A DNA stretch of 64,000 nucleotides, taken from NCBI RefSeq assembly GCF_035825295.1, contig NZ_JAYMGI010000002.1:4097001-4161000 (forward strand), in the 5' to 3' direction. Shown one piece after another: positions 41,136 to 50,821 of the stretch (positions are counted from its first letter, which is position 1; the number at the start of each line of letters is the position of its first letter). Source of the stretch: Actinacidiphila sp. DG2A-62. Lineage in GTDB: Bacteria > Actinomycetota > Actinomycetes > Streptomycetales > Streptomycetaceae. A program made the translations under genes and the position numbers. Under the pieces are notes generated by a model that was not told where the DNA came from, searched no databases, and worked only from the letters and a program-made list of their open reading frames with translations.

Positions 41136-44099
41136 TCACGACGTGAGGTAGCACGCCTTGACCACCCCCGGCAGCGGGTCGCCGCCCAACGCGTCGTTGC
41201 CGCACGCCACGCTGCCGGTCACCGTGCGGTAGGCGAAGACGCCGTCCGCGCCGTAGGCGACCGTGCGGGTGCCGGAGATCGCGCAGGTGGCGTTCTCCGC
41301 CGCGCAGGTCACCGGGTAGCCCTGCGGCGGCCCGGTGCGGGTGTAGCAGTCCTTGCCGACCAGGTAGATCGGGTCGACGCCCAGCGTGCCGGTCTCGCAC
41401 GTGGTGCTGCCGTGGGAACTGCCGTACCAGTACGAGCCGTTCGCGCCGAACGCGAGGGGCTGCCCGCCGGTGGCCGCGCACGTGCCGTGCTCGCTCGCGC
41501 ACGCCGTCCAGCCGCCGCCGGCCGGCGGTCCGTCCGGCGCGGTGTAGCAGCCCTTGGCGGTGTCGGGGAGCGGGTCGCCGCCGAACGCGTCGTTGGCGCA
41601 GGCGACATGGCCGCTGACGACGGTCTGGAAGCGGAAGGCGCCGTTCGCGCCGTAGGCGACCTCGCGGGTGCCGCCGACCGCGCACGAGCCCTTCTCGTCG
41701 GCGCACCGCGTCCAGCCGGCCGGGCCGCCGGCGGGCGCGAGGTAGCAGGACTTCAGCACCCCGAACGCCGGGTCCGCGCCGCCGAAACCGGCCGCGCCGC
41801 ACGCGGTCGTGCCGCTCGCCGCCGTGAAGGCGTACGCGCCGGCGCCGTAGGCCATCACCTGTGTGCCGGACGGGGTGCAGCTGCCGCCCTCGACCGCGCA
41901 CAGGGTGTAGCCGGGCGGCAACGGGTCGCCCGCCGCGGCGGAGTTCACCGCGGGCGTGAACGGCGCCGGCGCGCCGACGCCGGTGGCGGTGACGGTGTGG
42001 CTGCCCGCGGCGAGGCCGGTCAGGTGGACGTAACTCCCGTCGCTGGAACCGCCGGTGACGGTGCCCGGCGCGGCGTGGAAGGCGCCGCCGCTCCACACGG
42101 TGTGGCCGTCGACGGCGACGGTCAGCGCCGCCGAGCCGTAGGCCGGGACGCCGAGCGTGCCGGTGCTGCCGGCCGGCGCGGTGAGGGTCTCGGCGAGCGT
42201 GCCGGCGCTCCGGTCGTAGTCCCAGGAGCCGGTCACCGTGCCCTGCGGCAGGGTGAGGGAGCCCTCGGTGTGCGCGAGGTCGCCGGGGTGCGGCGCGAAG
42301 GTGTAGCCGCCGGAGCCGGTCGGGCTCAGGCCCAGCACGAAGAAGGTCAGCGCCGAGGTCGGGCCGGTGCCCCAGCCGTGCGCCAGGCTCATGTAGGTGC
42401 CGCCGTAGTCGAAGGAGCCGTCGTGGCGCAGGCCCTCCCAGAAGGTGCTGCCGGTGCCGGCCGGGTCGGCGAGCATGCCGCCCCACTCGCGGCGGATCAG
42501 CGTGAGACCCCCGAGGTCGTCGCCCGCGGCGAAGTGCGCCTGGACCTCCATGGAGCCGGGGAAGGTGCCGATCGCGCCGTCCTTCTCCGGGGTGTCGGCG
42601 CCGTGGTCGTCCCAACGGGCGCTCAGGGCGCGGGCGATGGCGGTGTCCTTGGCCGGGCTGTCGGTCAACCCGTACCAGACGGCCAGGGAGTTGCCGTCCT
42701 GCGGGTACAGGCCGCTGTCCGGGTTGTCGCGGTACATCCCCACCGCGGGGTTCCACAGCCGCTGGTTGGCCGCGGCCTTCAGCGTCGCGGCGCGCTGCTG
42801 CCAGGAGGAGGCGTCGGCGCTGTCGCCCTCGGCGGCGGCCAGTGCGACGCCGCCCAGCAGCGCCTTGTACAGCAGCGCGTTGGCCTCGATGTTCTCCCCG
42901 CCCTGGCCGCCGCGCGCCCAGTCGCTGGTGCCGGTGACGTCGAGCAGCCCGGTGCCGTCGATCTTCGCGGTGACGAAGTCCATGGCGCGCCGGTACTGGC
43001 TCCAGACGGAGTCCAGCCAGGACCTGTCCGCGGAGTAGGTGTAGTAGGCGGACGTCCCGACGAGCGCCCAGGTGTGGTACGTGTCCGAGCCGTAGAAGTT
43101 GAACTCCGGTCCGCCGTATTCCAGTTCACCCGACGACGCCTGGTGCTGGTAGAGCGTGGTGAGCGAGTTGCGGGTGGAGACGAGGTCGCCGGTGGACACG
43201 TACGCGGTGGGCAGCGAGACGCCCATGTCGCCCGACCACACCGAGCGGTCGCGCTTGGCGCCGTCGACCAGCACGCCGGCGCCGACGCCGACCAGGCCGT
43301 CGTTCTCCCAGCCCGAGGGGGGCGGCGGCCACACCCTGCCCTGGGTCGGGGCGATGGTGTCCATCTGCACGGTGTACGCGCCCGCGTACCAGATCCGGTT
43401 CAGCTGCGGGTCGCTGGAGTAGAAGTAGCCGGCGTACGCGCGCATGTCGCTCATCCCGGCGGCGGCGGTGAAGGCGAGCGAGACGCCGTCGACGTCGACC
43501 CAGCCGGAGGAGTCCAGGAACAGCGTCAGGTAGCGGAAGCCGCCGCGGAGCTTGTCCGCGGGCATGGTGTACGAGCCGGCGCCGCCGACCGTCGTGTACA
43601 GCGCGCCGTCGGTGCCGGTGCCCGAGAACGCGGCGCCGCTGCTCAGATCGCTGACCGGCCCGACGTACCGCGAGGACTCGGTGAACGCCAGGCCGAGCCG
43701 CTGCCCGGCGTCGCTCGCGCCGGCGAAGCGCAGCGTGACCAGGCCGCCGACCTCCTTGCCGAAGTCCAGCACGAGGAAGGAGCCCGCGCCGGAGATGCGG
43801 GCCGAGCCGCCGGACAGCACGTTCGCCGCGCCGCTCACCGTGCCCGAGGTGCTCTGCACCGCGACGGGGGCGACCGTGCGGCTGCTCGGCGCGAGGATGT
43901 ACGCGTCGCCCGCGGCCCGCCCGACCGGCGCGCCCGCGGCCGCCGGGGACGGCCGGGAGGCCGGCGCGGCCGACGACGCCGACGACGCCGGCGCCGCAAG
44001 GCAGAAGACCGCGGTCACCGCGGCGGCCACCGAAACGATCCAGGCCGGGCGGACCCTTCGTGGGCCACGCCGTGGTACGGACGAGCGGGAAACGTTCAC
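41136..44099 (-). CDS. Secreted GH78-like alpha-L-rhamnosidase with four Cys-rich C-terminal repeats
   Basis: The protein has 987 residues. The GTG at 44099 has AAGGAG 9 nt upstream; the longer frame from 44153 begins inside the LacI-type operator. A signal peptide spans about 1-45. A beta-sandwich (GSFLVLDFGKEVGGLVTLRF) leads into an (alpha/alpha)6 barrel with DGAKRDRSVWSGDMGVSLPT, the KRDR..W.GDM motif of rhamnosidase-like enzymes, and FWEGLRHDGSFDYGGTYMSL. The last 250 residues are four ~63-residue repeats, each with four Cys and the words CAxExGxC, VAYGANG, CxNxxxGGDPLP and CY. I do not recognise this module; a carbohydrate-binding role is plausible. It lies in the rhamnose locus and carries the same operator. 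Confidence 0.83.
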   Translation of the reverse strand: MNVSRSSVPRRGPRRVRPAWIVSVAAAVTAVFCLAAPASSASSAAPASRPSPAAAGAPVGRAAGDAYILAPSSRTVAPVAVQSTSGTVSGAANVLSGGSARISGAGSFLVLDFGKEVGGLVTLRFAGASDAGQRLGLAFTESSRYVGPVSDLSSGAAFSGTGTDGALYTTVGGAGSYTMPADKLRGGFRYLTLFLDSSGWVDVDGVSLAFTAAAGMSDMRAYAGYFYSSDPQLNRIWYAGAYTVQMDTIAPTQGRVWPPPPSGWENDGLVGVGAGVLVDGAKRDRSVWSGDMGVSLPTAYVSTGDLVSTRNSLTTLYQHQASSGELEYGGPEFNFYGSDTYHTWALVGTSAYYTYSADRSWLDSVWSQYRRAMDFVTAKIDGTGLLDVTGTSDWARGGQGGENIEANALLYKALLGGVALAAAEGDSADASSWQQRAATLKAAANQRLWNPAVGMYRDNPDSGLYPQDGNSLAVWYGLTDSPAKDTAIARALSARWDDHGADTPEKDGAIGTFPGSMEVQAHFAAGDDLGGLTLIRREWGGMLADPAGTGSTFWEGLRHDGSFDYGGTYMSLAHGWGTGPTSALTFFVLGLSPTGSGGYTFAPHPGDLAHTEGSLTLPQGTVTGSWDYDRSAGTLAETLTAPAGSTGTLGVPAYGSAALTVAVDGHTVWSGGAFHAAPGTVTGGSSDGSYVHLTGLAAGSHTVTATGVGAPAPFTPAVNSAAAGDPLPPGYTLCAVEGGSCTPSGTQVMAYGAGAYAFTAASGTTACGAAGFGGADPAFGVLKSCYLAPAGGPAGWTRCADEKGSCAVGGTREVAYGANGAFRFQTVVSGHVACANDAFGGDPLPDTAKGCYTAPDGPPAGGGWTACASEHGTCAATGGQPLAFGANGSYWYGSSHGSTTCETGTLGVDPIYLVGKDCYTRTGPPQGYPVTCAAENATCAISGTRTVAYGADGVFAYRTVTGSVACGNDALGGDPLPGVVKACYLTS

Positions 44100-44393
44100 A
44101 GCGCCACACTCCTTGGGGGCGGAGGGCACAGATGGGGGGATGAAACGATTCACTCGGACGGTTCGAGGCGACGGTAGGAGAGCGCGAACACCGCGTCAAG
44201 GGTCCCGGCGGCCCCCGCGGGCGAGCCGCCGACGGGCCCAGCGGCCGGGCATGCCCAGCAGTCCGGGCCCACCACGGCCTGCCGCGGCCCCACGACGGCC
44301 CACGACGGCCTTCCGCGGCCCCGAGCCGGCCCGGCGGCCTTCGGCGGCCCCGAGCCTGCCTACGCGGGCCCCGGCGGCGGCCCCGCGCGGGCC
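44100..44393. other. Gap between rhamnosidase start and LacI stop: leader, operator and GC repeats
   Basis: There is no gene here. The rhamnosidase leader and operator A (44141-44152) occupy the left end. The rest (about 44200-44393) is low complexity with recurring CCACGACGGCC and CGGCCCCG words, and several short self-complementary blocks that may end the LacI transcript. Confidence 0.5.
44141..44152. promoter_or_regulatory. Rhamnose operator A (TGAAACGATTCA), rhamnosidase gene
   Basis: TGAAACGATTCA has the TGAA-N4-TTCA dyad and is identical to the rhaI operator at 50861. It lies 42-53 nt before the GTG of the rhamnosidase gene and has the central CG of LacI-family sites. Confidence 0.75.
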
Positions 44394-45404
44394 TCAGCGG
44401 CCCCGCAGGCTGGAGCCGCGGACCACCAGCTCGGGCTGGAGCACGGTCTGCCGGTGCTGGTGCGCCGCGCCCTCGCCGACCGTCTCCTCCATCAGCATCT
44501 CCGCGGCCAGCCGGCCCATCGCCACGGCCGGCTGCCGCACCGAGGTGAGCGGCACGGCCGCCGCCGCCGCGAACTCGATGTCGTCGTAGCCGACGATCGC
44601 CATCTCGTCCGGCACGCTGATCCGCGCGGCGAACATCGACTGCAGCACGCCCAGCGCGAGCAGGTCGTTGGCGCAGAACACCGCGGTCGGCCGGTGGCCG
44701 AGGCCGAGCAGCCGGGAGCCCGCGTCGCGGCCGGCCGCCACGTCCAGGCGCTCGGCGGAGACCTCCACCAGCGCCTCCGGCGGCAGCCCCGCCTCGGCGA
44801 GCGCGGCCAGCGCCCCCGCCTTGCGGTCGCGGACCTGCGGCAGGTCCGGCGGGCCGCCGACGAAGACGATCGCGCGGTGCCCGGCCTGGACCAGGTGCTG
44901 CGCGGCCAGCCGTCCGCCCGCCACGTCGTCCACCGACACCGAGCACACGCCCTCGTCCGCCGACACCCGGTCGACCAGCACGAACGGGATGCCCTGGGCG
45001 CGCAGCACGTCCAGGCTGCGCCCGGAGGCGTCGGCGGGGGTGACCAGCACGCCGCGCACCCGCTGCTCGGCGAAGAGGGACAGGTACTCGCGCTCCTCGC
45101 TGACGCTCTGCGCGCTGTTGCAGACCATCACCCCGAGCCCGGCGGCGCGCGCGGTGCGCTCGGCGCCGCTGGCCACCGCGACGAAGAACGGGTTGCCCAT
45201 GTCCAGCACCAGCAGCGACATGATGCGGCTGGCACCGGCCCGCAGCTGGCGGGCCGACTCGCTGCGCACGTAGCCGAGCCGCGCGATCACCGACTGGACC
45301 CGGGTCCTGGTCTCCTCGGCGACCAGGTCGGGGCGGTTGATCACGTTGGACACCGTCCCGACCGAGACGCCGGCCTGCCGTGCCACGTCCTTGATCCCCA
45401 CCAT
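44394..45404 (-). CDS. LacI-family regulator of the rhamnose locus
   Basis: The protein has 336 residues from ATG 45404 (MVGIKDVARQAGVSVGTVSN), the canonical LacI start; longer frames upstream are not conserved in style. The hinge helix is SARQLRAGASR. The C-terminal domain is periplasmic-binding-protein-like (IMSLLVLDMGNPFFVAVASG ... FCANDLLALGVLQ). Position between the rhamnosidase and the rhamnose transporter, and five LacI-type dyads before these genes, indicate a local repressor relieved by L-rhamnose or a derivative. Operator B, 77 nt upstream of the ATG, suggests autoregulation. It is a likely orthologue in role, not sequence, of AraC-type RhaS/RhaR in enterobacteria. Confidence 0.88.
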   Translation of the reverse strand: MVGIKDVARQAGVSVGTVSNVINRPDLVAEETRTRVQSVIARLGYVRSESARQLRAGASRIMSLLVLDMGNPFFVAVASGAERTARAAGLGVMVCNSAQSVSEEREYLSLFAEQRVRGVLVTPADASGRSLDVLRAQGIPFVLVDRVSADEGVCSVSVDDVAGGRLAAQHLVQAGHRAIVFVGGPPDLPQVRDRKAGALAALAEAGLPPEALVEVSAERLDVAAGRDAGSRLLGLGHRPTAVFCANDLLALGVLQSMFAARISVPDEMAIVGYDDIEFAAAAAVPLTSVRQPAVAMGRLAAEMLMEETVGEGAAHQHRQTVLQPELVVRGSSLRGR

Positions 45405-45480
45405 GGGTCCCACGCTCCGTCCCGCCACCACAGTGCGAACCTGTCGCGATTTCTGCCTGAGCCAACTCAATCACACGGAA

Positions 45481-45492
45481 TGAATCGCTTCA
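45481..45492. promoter_or_regulatory. Rhamnose operator B (TGAATCGCTTCA), lacI-type gene
   Basis: TGAATCGCTTCA keeps the TGAA-N4-TTCA arms and central CG. It lies upstream of the LacI start, downstream of the rhaS stop (45596) on the minus strand. Confidence 0.7.
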
Positions 45493-45548
45493 TCCGCTGT
45501 TGCCTGCCCGCCGGGGCCGGCCGCCCCACGGCGCCGGCCCCGTACGCC

Positions 45549-45602
45549 TGCTCAGACCCCGCTCAGGACTTGCTCAGAACCTGCTCAGAACCTGCTCAGA
45601 AG
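45549..45602. repeat. TGCTCAGAACC tandem repeat across the rhaS stop
   Basis: Five imperfect 10-12 bp copies of TGCTCAGAACC end at and overlap the rhaS stop codon (TGA at 45596-45598 on the minus strand). The function is unknown, and it may be slippage-derived. Confidence 0.6.
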
Positions 45603-46690
45603 TGGTACTGGCCGATGTTCGCCTTGTCGAAGACGGTCGGCTTGCCGAGCACCACGACGCTGTCCTGGCCGATGGTGAACGATCCCATGTCGCCGGCCGT
45701 GTACGTCTGCCCCGGCGCGCCGCTGATCTGGCCGGAGGCGAGCGCGATCGCGGTGTAGCCGGCGAGCGCGCCGAGCTTGGCCGGGTCCCACAGCTCGAAG
45801 GACCGCACGGTGCCGTTCTGCACGTAGGCGCGCATGTCGTTGGGCGTGCCGAGGCCGGTGAGCTGCACCTTGCCCTTGTACTTGGAGCCGCTGAGGTACT
45901 GCGCGGCGGCCTTGATGCCCACCGTGGTCGGGGAGATGATCCCCTTCAGGTCCGGGTACTGCTGCAACAGGCCCTGCGTCTGCTGGAAGGACGCCTGCGC
46001 GTCGTCGTTGCCGTAGGCGACCTTGACCAGCTGGACGTCCTTGTACTCCGGCTTCTTCAACTCGTCCTTCATGAAGCCGATCCAGGTGTTCTGGTTGGTC
46101 GCGGTCTGCGCGGCCGACAGGATCGCGATCTTGCCCTTGTAGCCGATCTGCCGGGCCATCAGCTGGACCTCGGTGCGGCCGAGGTCCTCGGAGCTGGCCT
46201 GGGAGACGAACACGTCGCGGCAGGTGGTGTTGGTGTCGGAGTCGTAGGTGACGACCTTGACGCCGTTCTTGCGGGCCTGGTTGAGGGCCGTGCACAGCGC
46301 GCCCGGGTCCTGCGCGGACACCGCTATGGCGTCGACCTGCTGCTGGGTGAGGGTGTTGACGTAGGAGACCTGGCCCGCGGTGTCGGTGCCGCTGCTGGTG
46401 CCGACCTCCTTGTACGTCGAGCCGGCCGCCTCGACGGCCTGCTTGCCGCCGTTGTCGGAGATGGTGAAGTAGGGGTTGTTGACCTGCTTGGGCAGGTACG
46501 CGATCGTCAGGCCCTTCTTCAGCGGCGCGTTGGGGTCCGCGGAGGCCTTGGAGGCGGCCGGGGCACTGGAGTTGGCGGCGTCGGAGGACTTCTTGGTGGT
46601 ACCGCCGCAGGCGGTGGCGGCCAGGGCGACGACGCCGACGGCGGCGACGGCCGCCGCGGCGCGGCGGGCGGGGGCGCTTCTGAGGGACAT
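45596..46690 (-). CDS. rhaS: Rhamnose ABC transporter substrate-binding lipoprotein
   Basis: The protein has 364 residues; ATG 46690 follows AAAGGA. The signal ends in lipobox LAATAC (near residue 28). The mature protein is a PBP1-type sugar binder (KKGLTIAYLPKQVNNPYFTI, then DAIAVSAQDPGALCTALNQA) and matches the RhaS group of the CUT2 family. It would capture L-rhamnose on the outer membrane face and deliver it to RhaP/RhaQ. It is the last gene of the transporter operon, 105 nt after RhaQ. The name follows the transporter nomenclature and is unrelated to the AraC activator RhaS of E. coli. Confidence 0.85.
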   Translation of the reverse strand: MSLRSAPARRAAAAVAAVGVVALAATACGGTTKKSSDAANSSAPAASKASADPNAPLKKGLTIAYLPKQVNNPYFTISDNGGKQAVEAAGSTYKEVGTSSGTDTAGQVSYVNTLTQQQVDAIAVSAQDPGALCTALNQARKNGVKVVTYDSDTNTTCRDVFVSQASSEDLGRTEVQLMARQIGYKGKIAILSAAQTATNQNTWIGFMKDELKKPEYKDVQLVKVAYGNDDAQASFQQTQGLLQQYPDLKGIISPTTVGIKAAAQYLSGSKYKGKVQLTGLGTPNDMRAYVQNGTVRSFELWDPAKLGALAGYTAIALASGQISGAPGQTYTAGDMGSFTIGQDSVVVLGKPTVFDKANIGQYHF

Positions 46691-46795
46691 GGCGGAGTTC
46701 CTTTGCGATCGTGAGGCCGTCTGGCGGCAGTCGGGAGGCAGTCGGAAGGCGGGGGGCGCGGCCGGGGGGCGGGGGGATGCGGGGGATGCGTAGGC

Positions 46796-47893
46796 TCAAG
46801 AGGGGCTGGCGGCAAGGGACTTGGGCGGCGCGGGCGGGGCCGGCGGCGGCGCGGACGCGGCGGCCCTGCGCCGGGCCCTGGCCTGGCCGAGCCGGCGGCC
46901 GATCCGCGGCGCGAGCACCGAGACCACCAGCAGCACGCCGGTGATCAGCGTCTGCGACTGGGCCGAGACGTTCACCAGGCTCATCACGTTCTGCAGCGAG
47001 CCGAGCAGGAACACCCCGGCGATCGCGCCGCCGAGCGTGCCGCGCCCGCCGTCGAAGTCGATGCCGCCGAGCAGCACCGCGGCGATGACGGACAGTTCGA
47101 GGCCGGTGGCGTTGTCGTAGCGGGCGCTGGCGTAGTGCAGCGCCCAGAAGACGCCGGTCAGCGCGGAGATCGTGCCGGTGGCGACGAACATGGACAGCTT
47201 GACCCGCTTGACCCGCACCCCGGCGAAGCGCGCGGCCTCCTCCGAGGCGCCGACGGCGAACAGCGAGCGGCCCAGCGGCGTGGCGTGCAGCGCGACCACC
47301 GCGACGAGCAGCAGCACCAGCCACGGCACCGCGGCCTGCGGCACGAAGCTGCCGCCGATCCGGTCGGTGGCGAAGGTGAGGTACTGCTGCGGGAAGTCGG
47401 TGACCGAGTTCGAGCCGAGCACGATCTGCGCGATGCCGCGGTAGGCGGCCATCGTGCCGATGGTCACCGCGAGCGAGGGCAGCCCGAGCCTGGTCACCAG
47501 CAGGCCGTTGACCAGGCCGCAGACCACGCCCAGCAGGACGCAGACCGGGATGATGGTCTCGATCGCCATTCCGCCGTTCCACAGCCTGCCCATCACCGCG
47601 CCGGACAGGCCCACCGTCGAGCCGACCGACAGGTCGATCTCGCCGGAGACCACCAGCATCGTCATGGGCAGCGCGATCAGCGCGATCGGCAGGGTGTTGC
47701 CGATCAGGAACGACAGGTTGAGCGCATTGCCGAAGTTGTCGACGAACGCGAACGAGCAGAGCAGCAGCACGACCAGCAGGGCGCCGACCGCGGTGTCCCA
47801 GCGCAGCGCGTCCCTGGTCCAGGAGAAGCCGGAGCGGGCCGCGCGGGCCGGCTGCCGGGCCCCGGCGGGCGGGGCGGCCTTGGTGTCAGCCAT
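46796..47893 (-). CDS. rhaQ: Rhamnose ABC transporter permease
   Basis: The protein has 365 residues. ATG 47893 (MADTKAAPPAGARQ) has AAGGAG 8 nt upstream, and it overlaps the preceding permease stop by 8 nt. The BPD_transp_2 signature SGEIDLSVGSTVGLSGAVMG, about ten hydrophobic helices and GGIDFDGGRGTLGGAIAGVF are typical of CUT2 permeases such as RhaQ, RbsC and XylH. The tail is Ala/Pro-rich. It forms the membrane channel with the other permease. Confidence 0.88.
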   Translation of the reverse strand: MADTKAAPPAGARQPARAARSGFSWTRDALRWDTAVGALLVVLLLCSFAFVDNFGNALNLSFLIGNTLPIALIALPMTMLVVSGEIDLSVGSTVGLSGAVMGRLWNGGMAIETIIPVCVLLGVVCGLVNGLLVTRLGLPSLAVTIGTMAAYRGIAQIVLGSNSVTDFPQQYLTFATDRIGGSFVPQAAVPWLVLLLVAVVALHATPLGRSLFAVGASEEAARFAGVRVKRVKLSMFVATGTISALTGVFWALHYASARYDNATGLELSVIAAVLLGGIDFDGGRGTLGGAIAGVFLLGSLQNVMSLVNVSAQSQTLITGVLLVVSVLAPRIGRRLGQARARRRAAASAPPPAPPAPPKSLAASPS

Positions 47894-48974
47894 GGTGGGC
47901 ACTCCTTGTCAGTGCGGCCCGCTTGCGGAGCATCGCCGCGACCCGCAGCGCGACCAGCCGGTCCACCGCGATCGCGAGCAGCAGCAGGACGCCGTCGATG
48001 GCCTGGACCCAGACCGAGCTGACGCCGATCGAGGGCAGCACGCTGTTGATGGAGGTCAGCAGGAGGGCGCCGAGCGCGGCGCCGTAGAGGCTGCCGGAGC
48101 CGCCGGTGAAGGCGACGCCGCCGACCACGACCGCGCTGACCACGGTCAGTTCGTAGCCGTTGCCGGTGCCCGAGTCGACGTTGCCGAAGCGGGCCAGGTA
48201 CAGCGCGCCGGCCAGTCCGGCGAGCGCGCCGCACACCACGTAGGCGGCCATGATCCGCCGGCGCACCGGCACACCGGCCAGCCGGGCTGCCTCCGGGCTG
48301 GAGCCGAGCGCGTACAGGTCCCGGCCGCTGCGGTAGCTTCGCAGGTAGTAGGCGGCGACCACGAGCACCGCGGCGGTCAGCAGCGCCAGGTACGGCACCG
48401 CGCCGAGCCCGTTGTGGCCGAAGCCGACGAAGCCGGAGGGCAGGTCGGCCGCGGTGATCTGGCGGGAGCCGAACCAGATCGAGTCCAGGCCGCGGATGAT
48501 GTAGAGGGTGCCCAGCGTCACGACCAGCGCGGGCACCTGGCCCAGGCTCACCAGCAGGCCGTTGACGACGCCGAAGCCCGCGCCGAGCGCGACCGCGATG
48601 AGCACCGCGAGCAGCGGGTTGCCGCCGCTCCGGAGGAACTCGCCGGCCGCGAAGGCGGTGATGCCCAGCGTGGAGCCGACCGACAGGTCGACGTTGCGGG
48701 TGATCACCACCATCGCCTGGCCGGAGGCGACGAGGACGAGGATGGTGGCGTTCAGCAGCAGGTCCTTGACGCCCTGCTCGGACAGGAACGCGCTGTTGTC
48801 GAGCTGGGTCGCCAGCAGCATCAGCACCAGGACGGCGGCGATGGCCAGTTCGCGGACCTTCAGCACCCGGTCCAGCACTCCGGCCGAGGGGGCGGCGGCC
48901 GGTGCGCCGTCCCGGCCGGCCGGGGCGGGCCCGGCCGGGCCCGCGGCCTTGGTGGCGTCGGTGTTCATGCTCAT
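47886..48974 (-). CDS. rhaP: Rhamnose ABC transporter permease
   Basis: The protein has 362 residues; ATG 48974 overlaps the repaired ATPase stop as ATGA. The CUT2 signature ITRNVDLSVGSTLGITAFAA and GGVAFTGGSGSLYGAALGAL are present, with about ten TM helices after an Ala/Pro/Gly N-terminal stretch. It pairs with RhaQ to form the translocation pore for rhamnose. Confidence 0.88.
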   Translation of the reverse strand: MSMNTDATKAAGPAGPAPAGRDGAPAAAPSAGVLDRVLKVRELAIAAVLVLMLLATQLDNSAFLSEQGVKDLLLNATILVLVASGQAMVVITRNVDLSVGSTLGITAFAAGEFLRSGGNPLLAVLIAVALGAGFGVVNGLLVSLGQVPALVVTLGTLYIIRGLDSIWFGSRQITAADLPSGFVGFGHNGLGAVPYLALLTAAVLVVAAYYLRSYRSGRDLYALGSSPEAARLAGVPVRRRIMAAYVVCGALAGLAGALYLARFGNVDSGTGNGYELTVVSAVVVGGVAFTGGSGSLYGAALGALLLTSINSVLPSIGVSSVWVQAIDGVLLLLAIAVDRLVALRVAAMLRKRAALTRSAHHG

Positions 48975-50490
48975 GCCGCCCTGCTTCCACGTCCGGTGGC
49001 CGCGGCCATCACCGACTCCTCGGTGGCCTCGGCGCGGGGATCTCGGCGACCAGCCGGCCCTCGTGCATCACCAGCACCCGGTCGGCCATGCCCAGCACCT
49101 CCGGGAGGTCGGAGGAGATCATCAGCACCGCCACGCCGTCCGCGGCCAACTGGGACAGCAGCCGGTGCACCTCGGCCTTGGTGCCGACGTCGATGCCGCG
49201 GGTCGGCTCGTCCACGATCAGCACCCGGGGCCCGGTGGCCAGCCACTTGGCCAGCACGACCTTCTGCTGGTTGCCGCCGGACAGCGTGCCGACCACGTCG
49301 GCCAGCCGCGCGTACTTCACCTGGAGGCGCACCGCCCAGTCGACCGCGCGGCTGCGCTCGGCGCCGCGGCGCATCAGCCCGGCGGTGCTGGTGGCCGCGA
49401 AGCCGGTCAGGTTGATGTTGCGCTCGATGGACATGTCCATCACCAGGCCCTGGGCCCTGCGGTCCTCGGGGACCAGCGCGAGTCCCGCGGCCATCGCCAG
49501 GCTCGGCGCGCCCGGCTTGAGCGGCCGGCCCTCGACCTCGACCTCGCCGCCGTCCCACCGGTCCACCCCGAAGACCGCGCGCGCCACCTCGGACCGCCCG
49601 GCGCCGACCAGTCCGGCCAGGCCCACGATCTCGCCGTGCCTGACCTCGAAGGAGACGTCGGTGAAGATGCCTTCCCGGGTCAGCCGGCGCACGCTGAGCG
49701 CGACCTCGCCGACGGTGGCGTCCTGCTTGGGGTAGAGCTCGTCCAGGTCGCGGCCGACCATCCGGCGCACCAGGTCGTCCTCGGTGAGGCCGTCGACCGG
49801 CTCGCCGGCGACCAGCGCGCCGTCCCGCAGCGTCGTGACGTACTGGCAGAGCGCGAAGATCTCCTCCAGGCGGTGCGAGATGAACAGCACCGCGGCGCCG
49901 CCCTCGCGCAGCGCGCGCACCACGCCGAACAGCCGGGCCACCTCGCTGCCGGTGAGGGCGGCGGTGGGCTCGTCCATGATCAGCACCCGGGCGTCGAGCG
50001 AGAGCGCCTTGGCGATCTCCACCAGCTGCTGGTCGGCGATGGACAGGCCGCGGGCCGGCTGCTCGGGGTCGAGGTCGACGCCGAGCCGGCGGAAGAGGTC
50101 GGCGGCGCCGTCGCGCACCGCCTTGTGGTCCACCCGGCCGAAGGACCGGTGCGGCTGGCGGCCGACGAAGATGTTCTCGGCCACCGACAGGTCGGGGAAG
50201 AGGGTCGGCTCCTGGTAGATGACGGCGACGCCCGCGTCCCGGGCGTCGGCGGGTCCGTGGAAGACCACGGGGGCGCCGTCAAGCAGCACGGTCCCGGTGT
50301 CCGGCCGGTGGACGCCGGCGAGCGTCTTGATCAACGTCGACTTGCCGGCGCCGTTCTCGCCCGCGAGGGCGTGCGCCTCCCCCGCGTGCAGCGCGAGGGA
50401 CACGTCGCGCAGCGCGCTCACCGCCCCGAAGGACTTGCTCACCCCCTCCAGCGCGAGGACCGGAGTGCGTTCCGGTGCTGGGTCGGTCAT
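48971..50490 (-). CDS. rhaT: Rhamnose ABC transporter ATP-binding protein, frameshifted near the 3' end as read
   Basis: The protein has about 506 residues when repaired and ATG 50490 as start. It holds two ATPase halves: Walker A GENGAGKSTLIK, signature LSIADQQLVEIAKAL, Walker B VLIMDEPTAAL, and a second half with degenerate Walker A GLVGAGRSE, signature LSGGNQQKVVLAKWL and VLIVDEPTRGID. This is the CUT2 tandem ATPase (RhaT/RbsA type). In the read frame it ends AEIPAPRPPRSR near 49009. Adding one C to CCCC at about 49036 gives AEIPRAEATEESVMAAATGR and a stop that overlaps RhaP as ATGA. A one-base loss at the very end, in an otherwise intact operon, points to a sequence error. Confidence 0.88.
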
Positions 50491-50524
50491 GGTGTCTCCT
50501 GGGTCTCCCGAACGTCGACACGGG

Positions 50525-50579
50525 TGAAATGTTTCAATGGAGTTGCCGGGACGTTAGCCCCGCCCGGAAGGGCCGTCAA
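50525..50579 (-). promoter_or_regulatory. rhaT promoter with operator C (TGAAATGTTTCA)
   Basis: On the minus strand TTGACG (50574-50579) and TAACGT (50551-50556) are separated by 17 bp. Operator C, TGAAATGTTTCA (50525-50536), follows the -10 element by 14 bp, so it should cover the start point region and block transcription. Confidence 0.75.
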
Positions 50580-50669
50580 GGGTGCTCGGCGCGATTGCCT
50601 GGCGAGCCGCCGATGAAAGCCATGATCAGCGGGCCCTCCTCGCACCACCGAGCAGCACACTCGACCGTA

Positions 50670-50681
50670 TGACACGATTCA
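50670..50681. promoter_or_regulatory. Rhamnose operator D (TGACACGATTCA)
   Basis: TGACACGATTCA matches the rhaI operator except at position 4. It is about 145 bp from operator C and 190 bp from operator E, suitable for an auxiliary operator. Confidence 0.55.
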
Positions 50682-50821
50682 ATAATGCCCCTTGGCACAG
50701 CGGGCCGTACGGGTCCCGCGCACCCCGCGCGACGCGCCGCGCCCCGGCCGTCACCCCGCTCCCGCGGCGGACCTCCGTCCGGCCGCCACCCTGTCCGGCC
50801 TTTTCACCGGCCCGCACGTCA

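Noticed and set aside
40098..44177. 1359-codon plus-strand ORF across the HhH-GPD gene and rhamnosidase
   Set aside because: It runs in the wrong frame through one clear gene and antisense to another, and its composition is Arg/Gly/Val-rich.
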